Positions 5,310 to 9,903 of a DNA stretch of 9,903 nt are shown in pieces. The translations under genes were made by a program, and so were the position numbers. The notes under the pieces were generated by a model, which was not told the origin of the DNA, did no database searches, and saw only the letters and a program-made list of their open reading frames with translations. Source of the DNA: Gammaproteobacteria bacterium (GTDB taxonomy: Bacteria > Pseudomonadota > Gammaproteobacteria > Chromatiales > Sedimenticolaceae); NCBI GenBank assembly GCA_020445165.1, contig JAGRHE010000097.1, forward strand, positions 1 to 9,903, read 5' to 3'. Numbering within the stretch: position 1 is the first letter of the stretch; each line of letters opens with the position of its first letter.

Positions 5310-6080
5310 TTACAGCTGTGCCCGAAAAAGCACCCCTGCATCGGTCTCGAGGCGTAGCACCGGGTGATCGAAGGCATCACTGAGCAGGGTGGCGGTGGCG
5401 ATCTCCTCGCGCGGTCCGGCATGCCAACCGCCGTCACCATCCAGCAGCAGCCAATGGCTGCCGGCCTGCCAGGCCAGGTTGAGGTCGTGTATGGACATCA
5501 GAAATGCCCCGACCTGCCCGGCAACCTGCGATTTCAGTACCCTCAGCACGCTGGCCTGGTGACCGAGGTCGAGGTGGTTGAAGGGTTCGTCCAACAGCAT
5601 CAGCGGCGCCTGCTGCGCCAGCAGGCGTGCGATCTCGACCCGGCGCAGCTCGCCGCCGGACAGGGTGTCCAGCGGGCGTTCAGCCAGCGCTTGCGAGTCG
5701 GTGGCAGCCAGGCAGCGCTCGGCGATGGCGAGGTCTTCGGGGCCTTCCCAGGCCAGTCTGCCCAGATGTGGGTGGCGTCCGGTCAACACGCTTTCCAGCG
5801 CGCTCGTGCCAAAGCCGCGGTCACTGTGCTGCAGCAGAACCGCGACCCGCCGCGCGCGCTCGCGTGCCGACAGCCCCGCCAGCGCGGATCCCTGCAGGCG
5901 GATGCTGCCGTGAGCGGGTCGCAGACCGGCAAGGCTGTGCAGCAAGGTGGTCTTGCCGGCACCGTTGCGACCGAGCAGCACCCAGCTTTGGCCGGCGTGG
6001 ATGCTCAGGTCGAGCCCCGCGCAGATCGTGCGTCCTGCGATCGCGACATCCAGTCCGCGCACATCGAGCAGCGCCGTCAT
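5310..6080 (-). CDS. ABC transporter ATPase of the FecE/BtuD (iron complex or cobalamin) type
   Basis: The 256-residue product has all motifs of an intact ABC ATPase: Walker A GRNGAGKTT at 37-45, Q-loop Q84 (VLLQHSD), signature LSGGE at 140-144, Walker B LMLLDEP at 160-166 and switch histidine H198 (SIHDLNLAW). It would power uptake of a metal chelate such as a ferric siderophore, haem or vitamin B12 on the cytoplasmic face of the inner membrane. The family follows from the permease partner, whose stop overlaps this start as ATGA (6080-6077), so the two are translationally coupled. The substrate cannot be read from the sequence, and no periplasmic binding protein is encoded in the window. Confidence 0.93.
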   Translation of the reverse strand: MTALLDVRGLDVAIAGRTICAGLDLSIHAGQSWVLLGRNGAGKTTLLHSLAGLRPAHGSIRLQGSALAGLSARERARRVAVLLQHSDRGFGTSALESVLTGRHPHLGRLAWEGPEDLAIAERCLAATDSQALAERPLDTLSGGELRRVEIARLLAQQAPLMLLDEPFNHLDLGHQASVLRVLKSQVAGQVGAFLMSIHDLNLAWQAGSHWLLLDGDGGWHAGPREEIATATLLSDAFDHPVLRLETDAGVLFRAQL

Positions 6081-7054
6081 CCTCTGCTCCGGCTGTGCAG
6101 CAGGTACAGGAACAGCGGTACGCCGATCAATGCGGTCAGCACGCCGACCGGCAGCTGCAGCGGGCGGATCAGGGTGCGTGCCGCGCTGTCGGCCAGTAGC
6201 AGCAGGCTGCCACCGGCCAGCGCGGCGACCGGCAGCAACACCCGGTGGTCGGTGGCGCCAAACCGACGCACGAGGTGCGGCACGATCAGGCCGACGAAAC
6301 CGATTGCGCCTGCCACCGCGACGGCTGCCGCGGTCAGGATCGCGCCGGCGAAATACAGCTCCAGGCGAAGGCGTGCGGTGTCCACGCCGAGCGCCGCGGC
6401 ATGCAGCATGCCCAGCGCGGCAATATTGAGGTCGCGCGCCCGCAGCAGCAGGACCAGCACCGCCAGGACGAGCAGGATCAGCGGCAGTGCCGGTGAGGTC
6501 GCGTCACTCAGGTCGCCCATCAGCCAGAACAGCATGCCGGGCAGGCGCTGGCCGGGACTGATGCTGAGAACAAAGCTGATCAGTGCCGCCCAGCCGGCGG
6601 CGACGACGACCCCGGTCAGCAGCAGCCGGTCGCTGCGCCAGTCATCGCCGCTGCGGGTGAGTCCAAACACCAGCAGGGTGCTGAGCAGTGCGCCGATCAG
6701 CGCCGCGGGCGTGTACCAGGCGACCGGCAGCGCCAGCAGCATGGCCGCCAGGACCGCGCTGGCGGCACCTCCGGAGACGCCGAGCACGTAGGGGTCGGCC
6801 AGCGGGTTGCGCAGCAGTACCTGCATCAGCACACCGGCCACGGCCAGCAGGCCGCCGATCGCAAACGCGGTCAGCGCCCGCGGCAGGCGCAGCTGGTCGA
6901 TGATGCGGTCGTGCACGCTGCCATCGCTGGTGAACAGGTGACGCAGGACGTCGCGTGGCGCGATGTCGACACTGCCGATCATCAGCGCCAGTCCCAGGCT
7001 GGCCAGGGCGAGCAGAGACGAGGCGAGCAGCAGCCGGCGATGGCGCGCGGTCAT
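6077..7054 (-). CDS. FecCD/BtuC-type ABC transporter permease
   Basis: The 325-residue product is very hydrophobic, with about ten predicted membrane helices. It carries family hallmarks: RLPRALTAFAIGGLLAVAG (about 56-74), the motif NPLADPYVLGVSGGA, the cytoplasmic coupling-helix region with GFVGLIVPHLVRRFG, and the closing LPVGVLTALIGVPLFLYLL. These permeases form a homodimeric channel with two ATPase subunits and import iron complexes, haem or cobalamin from a periplasmic binding protein. It follows the HAD phosphatase gene by 6 bases and overlaps the ATPase gene by 4. The length matches full members of the family, so it looks intact. Confidence 0.93.
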   Translation of the reverse strand: MTARHRRLLLASSLLALASLGLALMIGSVDIAPRDVLRHLFTSDGSVHDRIIDQLRLPRALTAFAIGGLLAVAGVLMQVLLRNPLADPYVLGVSGGAASAVLAAMLLALPVAWYTPAALIGALLSTLLVFGLTRSGDDWRSDRLLLTGVVVAAGWAALISFVLSISPGQRLPGMLFWLMGDLSDATSPALPLILLVLAVLVLLLRARDLNIAALGMLHAAALGVDTARLRLELYFAGAILTAAAVAVAGAIGFVGLIVPHLVRRFGATDHRVLLPVAALAGGSLLLLADSAARTLIRPLQLPVGVLTALIGVPLFLYLLHSRSRG

Positions 7055-7060
7055 GCCGGC

Positions 7061-7747
7061 TCAGGCGTGGCGGTGGTCATCGAGCGGTCGGCCGTCGAGC
7101 AGGCTGATCACCGGCCAGCCACGCGCACCCGCCTGCTGCTTGAGAATGTCGTCCGGATCGACCACGACCGGGTTCTCTACCAGTTCGAGCAACGGCAGGT
7201 CGTTGTGGGAATCGCTGTAGAACCAGGCGCCGTCCAGGTCGCCGCCATGGTCGCGCAGCCAGTCATGCAGGCGCTCGACCTTGCCCTGGCGAAAACTCGG
7301 GGTTCCTGCCACGCGTCCCGTGTAACGCTCGCCATCGCGCTCGGCCCGGGTCGCGATCAGGTGCGGGATGCCCAGGCGCGCAGCGATCGGCGCGGTGACG
7401 AAGTCATTGGTCGCGGTGATGATCATCAGCGTGTCACCGGCCTGGCGGTGCTTGTCGACCAGGCGTTCCGCCGCCGTGGTGATGCGCGGCTCGATCTTCT
7501 CGCGCATGAAGCGGGCGTGCCATTGCGCCAGCTGCTCGGGCTCGTTTGCGGCCAGGGGGGCGAGCGAAAAGGCGAGAAATTCCATGATGTCGAGCCGGCC
7601 GGCACAGTACTCGCGGTAGAAGCGCAGGTTTTCCTGCTCGTAGGCTGCCCGGTCGACGGCGCCGACTTCACCCAGGAACTGGCCCCAGAGGTAGTCGGAG
7701 TCGCCGGCCAGCAGGGTGTTGTCGAGGTCGAAGATCGCGAGTGGCAT
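7061..7747 (-). CDS. HAD-superfamily subfamily IB phosphatase (SerB-like)
   Basis: From ATG 7747 the product has 228 residues and the four HAD motifs: FDLDNTLL (nucleophile D7, acid D9), IITATN (T111), K156 in SFRQGKVERL, and YSDSHNDLP (D179, D183). A helical cap lies between motifs I and II, as in subfamily IB (phosphoserine phosphatase-like). The substrate is not known; relatives act on small phosphate esters. An in-frame ATG at 7813 would add 22 residues before the canonical MPLAIFDLDN start and is rejected. A gene of this kind stands divergent to rppH-ptsP in Pseudomonas too, so the arrangement looks conserved. It ends 6 bases before the permease gene and probably leads that operon. Confidence 0.9.
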   Translation of the reverse strand: MPLAIFDLDNTLLAGDSDYLWGQFLGEVGAVDRAAYEQENLRFYREYCAGRLDIMEFLAFSLAPLAANEPEQLAQWHARFMREKIEPRITTAAERLVDKHRQAGDTLMIITATNDFVTAPIAARLGIPHLIATRAERDGERYTGRVAGTPSFRQGKVERLHDWLRDHGGDLDGAWFYSDSHNDLPLLELVENPVVVDPDDILKQQAGARGWPVISLLDGRPLDDHRHA

Positions 7748-7786
7748 GAGGTGTCTGCTTGAAATCGAATCCGGAAGGCAGGGCGG

Positions 7787-7813
7787 ACTATACCGTAAGC
7801 CCTTTATAAGCAA
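7787..7813 (-). promoter_or_regulatory. Candidate sigma-70 promoter for the HAD-permease-ATPase unit
   Basis: On the minus strand a -10-like TATAGT (7792-7787) is preceded by a -35-like TTGCTT (7813-7808) with a 15-base spacer, somewhat short. It lies about 40 bases before the HAD start codon. The -35 part overlaps a palindrome (7806-7821), which could be an operator. This was judged by eye only. Confidence 0.35.
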
Positions 7814-7821
7814 TAGCTTAT
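7806..7821. repeat. Short perfect inverted repeat in the divergent HAD/rppH promoter region
   Basis: ATAAGC and GCTTAT flank the four bases AATA. It is AT-rich in a GC-rich region and lies between two divergent genes, so a regulator-binding site is possible; chance is also possible at this length. Confidence 0.4.
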
Positions 7822-7897
7822 GCGCTGGCCATGCTTGCCGCGGCGGCTCGCGCTATGGAACAATCGTTTGAGTTTAAAGAATTTTCTGGTTCCAGTT

Positions 7898-8422
7898 GTG
7901 ATTGACGCCGACGGTTTCCGGGCAAACGTGGGGATTATTCTCTGCAACGACCAGAACCGCCTGTTCTGGGGGCGACGTGTCGGGCAGAACGCCTGGCAGT
8001 TCCCGCAGGGTGGCATCGACCCGGATGAGACGCCCGAACAGGCGATGTACCGCGAGCTGTACGAGGAGGTCGGGCTGTTGCCCGAGCATGTCGATCTGCT
8101 CGGCTCGACCAGCCGCTGGTTGCGCTACCGCCTGCCGAAACGCTTTATCCGGCGTCATTCGCACCCGGTCTGCATCGGCCAGAAGCAGCGCTGGTTCCTG
8201 CTCCGCGTGCATTGTCGTGAGAGCGATTTCTGCCTGGATTCCTGCGACAAGCCGGAGTTCGACAGCTGGCGCTGGGTCAAGTACTGGCAGCCGGTGCGCG
8301 AGGTGATCTACTTCAAACGCCGGGTGTACGAGCGCGCGCTCGAGGAACTTGCGCCGCTCCTGTTTCCCGACGGTGTGCCGACACGTCCCCAGACCAGTTT
8401 TCTGCGCCAGCAGCGGCGCTGA
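7898..8422 (+). CDS. rppH: RNA pyrophosphohydrolase (Nudix)
   Basis: From GTG 7898 the product has 174 residues and starts (M)[18 protein letters not shown], which matches the conserved RppH N-terminus. The full Nudix box is present (G38, E44, R52-E53, E56-E57, G59), with WQFPQGGI just before it, followed by [21 protein letters not shown] (here [14 protein letters not shown]) and [22 protein letters not shown]. RppH removes pyrophosphate from triphosphorylated mRNA 5' ends, which opens them to RNase E decay. An in-frame ATG at 7820 would add 26 residues without family support ([10 protein letters not shown]...), so the GTG is preferred, although no clear SD precedes it. ptsP follows 27 bases later, as in other gammaproteobacteria. 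Confidence 0.93.
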   Translation: MIDADGFRANVGIILCNDQNRLFWGRRVGQNAWQFPQGGIDPDETPEQAMYRELYEEVGLLPEHVDLLGSTSRWLRYRLPKRFIRRHSHPVCIGQKQRWFLLRVHCRESDFCLDSCDKPEFDSWRWVKYWQPVREVIYFKRRVYERALEELAPLLFPDGVPTRPQTSFLRQQRR

Positions 8423-8438
8423 TGTCCCACGCGCTACC

Positions 8439-8444
8439 GAGGAG
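8439..8444 (+). promoter_or_regulatory. Shine-Dalgarno site that fixes the GTG start of ptsP
   Basis: GAGGAG is followed by TCACG and then GTG at 8450-8452. The first in-frame ATG lies 12 codons later, at SMLD, and has no comparable SD. Confidence 0.75.
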
Positions 8445-8449
8445 TCACG

Positions 8450-9903
8450 GTGGATAGCCCAGCCGTCCGACCGGAAAACCTGAGCATGCTCGACACGCTG
8501 CACCGCATCGTCAAAGAGGTGAATGCGGCGCCCGATCTCGAGCAGGTACTGAGCCTGATCGTCACCCTGGTCAAGCAGGCCATTCGCTGCGATGTCTGCT
8601 CGGTCTACCTGACCGATCCGGACGCGCGTGCGCATGTGCTCGCAGCGACCGACGGACTGCGCCCGGAAGCGGTCGGCAAGGTGGCATTGCCGCTCGGGCG
8701 TGGCCTGGTCGGCCTGGTTGCCGAACGTGCCGAGCCGTTCAACATCAGCGATGCGCCGTCGCACAGTCGTTACCTGCGCGTGACCGAGACCGGCGAGATC
8801 GCCTACCGCGGCTTCCTCGGTGTGCCGATCATCCAGAACCGCAAGGTGCTGGGGGTGCTGGTGGTACGCCAGGAGGCCCAGCGCGAGTTTCTCGACGACG
8901 AGGTGACCTTCCTGTTCACACTCGCCGCGCAACTGGCGGGTGCGATCGTGTATGCCCAGACCAGTGGCGGTCTCGACTCGCTGACCACGACGTCGCGAAG
9001 TTCACGTTACCTCGAAGGACGGCCCGGCAGCACCGGGGTGTCGATCGGCAATGGCGTGGTGGCCTACCGCATGGCCGACCTCGACGCCGTGCCGGATCGC
9101 GAGAGCGAAGACATCGACGCCGAGGTGGCCTCGTTCCGTGCCGCTGTCGCGGCGGTCGAGGATGACCTGCGTCGCCTCAAGGACCGTCTCTCGGGACAGA
9201 TCCCGGCCGAAGACAACGCCCTGTTCGATGCCCTGATCCTGATGCTCGGTGGTGACTCACTGGTTACCCATACGGTTGCGTTGATCGAGCAGGGCCAGTG
9301 GGCGCCGGGCGCCTTGCGCGAGAGCATCGAGGGACATGCCAAGGTGTTCGAGGCGATGGAGGATGTCTACCTGCGCGAACGTGCCTCCGACGTGCGCGAC
9401 CTGGGGCGGCGCATCCTGATGCACCTGCAGAGCGACAGCCCGCACACGACCGAGTTTCCACGCCAGACGATCCTGGTCGGAGACGAGGTCAGCGCGGTGC
9501 AGCTGGCCGAGGTGCCCAGCGATTGCCTGGTCGGCGTAGTGTCCGCGACCGGTTCGATCTCGTCGCACGTTGCCATACTGGCACGCGCGATGGGCGTGCC
9601 GGCGGTGATGGGCGTGACCAACCTGCCGGTCAGCCGGATGGAAAACCGCGAGCTGATCATCGATGGCTACCGCGGTCGCGTCTACATCGCCCCGGCCCCG
9701 TCGGTGCGTGCCGAGTACGAGCGTCTGGCCGAAGAAGAGCGCGAGCTGACCGCCGAGGCCGAGACCCTGCGTGGCCTGCCTTCGGAGTCGACCGACGGTG
9801 TCGCGTTTCCCCTGTATCTGAACACCGGCCTGATCAACGAGACCGGCAAGCTGGGCAACGACGACATCGCCGGCATCGGCCTGTACCGCACCGAGCTGCC
9901 GTT
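8450..9903 (+). CDS. ptsP: PTS-Ntr enzyme I, phosphoenolpyruvate-protein phosphotransferase (3' end outside window)
   Basis: The frame from GTG 8450 is open to the window edge, giving 484 codons of about 750 expected. An N-terminal GAF domain spans about 12-165 (LDTLHRIVKEVNAAPDLEQV, then FLGVPIIQNRKVLGVLVV). After a linker come the PEP-utiliser N-terminal helical domain (about 185-310), the phosphohistidine swivel domain with SISSHVAILARAMGVPAVMG (H373 as phosphoacceptor), and the start of the PEP-binding barrel with IGLYRTELP (RTE at 480-482). EI-Ntr takes phosphate from PEP and passes it to NPr and then EIIA-Ntr, a regulatory chain linking nitrogen and potassium status to metabolism; the GAF domain senses glutamine and 2-oxoglutarate in E. 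coli. It lies 27 bases after rppH and is most likely in the same operon. Confidence 0.95.
   Translation, partial: MDSPAVRPENLSMLDTLHRIVKEVNAAPDLEQVLSLIVTLVKQAIRCDVCSVYLTDPDARAHVLAATDGLRPEAVGKVALPLGRGLVGLVAERAEPFNISDAPSHSRYLRVTETGEIAYRGFLGVPIIQNRKVLGVLVVRQEAQREFLDDEVTFLFTLAAQLAGAIVYAQTSGGLDSLTTTSRSSRYLEGRPGSTGVSIGNGVVAYRMADLDAVPDRESEDIDAEVASFRAAVAAVEDDLRRLKDRLSGQIPAEDNALFDALILMLGGDSLVTHTVALIEQGQWAPGALRESIEGHAKVFEAMEDVYLRERASDVRDLGRRILMHLQSDSPHTTEFPRQTILVGDEVSAVQLAEVPSDCLVGVVSATGSISSHVAILARAMGVPAVMGVTNLPVSRMENRELIIDGYRGRVYIAPAPSVRAEYERLAEEERELTAEAETLRGLPSESTDGVAFPLYLNTGLINETGKLGNDDIAGIGLYRTELP

Noticed and set aside
5364..6791. Very long plus-strand open frame (475 codons) opposite the ATPase and permease genes
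   Set aside because: Both minus-strand genes have complete, well-known motifs. The plus frame gives a low-complexity Ser/Arg/Ala-rich product crossing two genes, as expected for antisense in GC-rich codon use.
7874..8932. Minus-strand open frame (352 codons) opposite rppH and the start of ptsP
   Set aside because: It is antisense to two strongly recognised genes and has no domain-like pattern.

Overview
The window looks like chromosomal DNA of a GC-rich gammaproteobacterium, most likely a sulfur oxidiser of the Chromatiales or a relative. Three things suggest this: the divergent HAD hydrolase / rppH-ptsP block, a gene order known from Pseudomonas and other gammaproteobacteria; the gammaproteobacterial character of RppH and PtsP; and a Gly/Trp/Tyr-rich exported repeat protein that resembles the sulfur globule proteins of purple sulfur bacteria. 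The last is a family-level inference from composition, not a proven homology. I see no tRNA, rRNA, CRISPR array or complete insertion sequence.

Left part (1-1377): the 3' end of a probable clpB on the plus strand ends in a strong intrinsic terminator. An intergenic repeat follows, built from degenerate direct and inverted copies of one short motif. Next is a plus-strand spermidine-synthase-like methyltransferase-fold gene, convergent with a small minus-strand gene of unknown function.

Middle part (1474-4838, all minus strand): in transcription order these are a solitary winged-helix protein related to the N-terminal half of IS630-type transposases, the sulfur-globule-like repeat protein with its own SD and a textbook terminator, a gamma-glutamyltranspeptidase-like enzyme without a signal peptide, and an exported DUF3365-type protein with one CxxCH haem-binding motif. 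The globule protein is clearly its own transcription unit. The transpeptidase and haem protein may be co-transcribed.

Right part (5047-9903): a minus-strand cluster runs HAD-IB phosphatase, FecCD/BtuC-type permease, ABC ATPase and a small single-pass membrane protein. Permease and ATPase overlap by 4 bases. No substrate-binding protein is present. Divergent from it is the plus-strand pair rppH (probable GTG start) and ptsP (GTG start with a good SD), which joins mRNA 5'-end processing to the nitrogen phosphotransferase system. ptsP runs off the right edge.

Most of the window is ordinary housekeeping or transport DNA. The parts most worth following up are the 26-residue repeat protein with its neighbours, the altered active-site motifs of the transpeptidase-like and spermidine-synthase-like enzymes, and the intergenic repeat near the left end.
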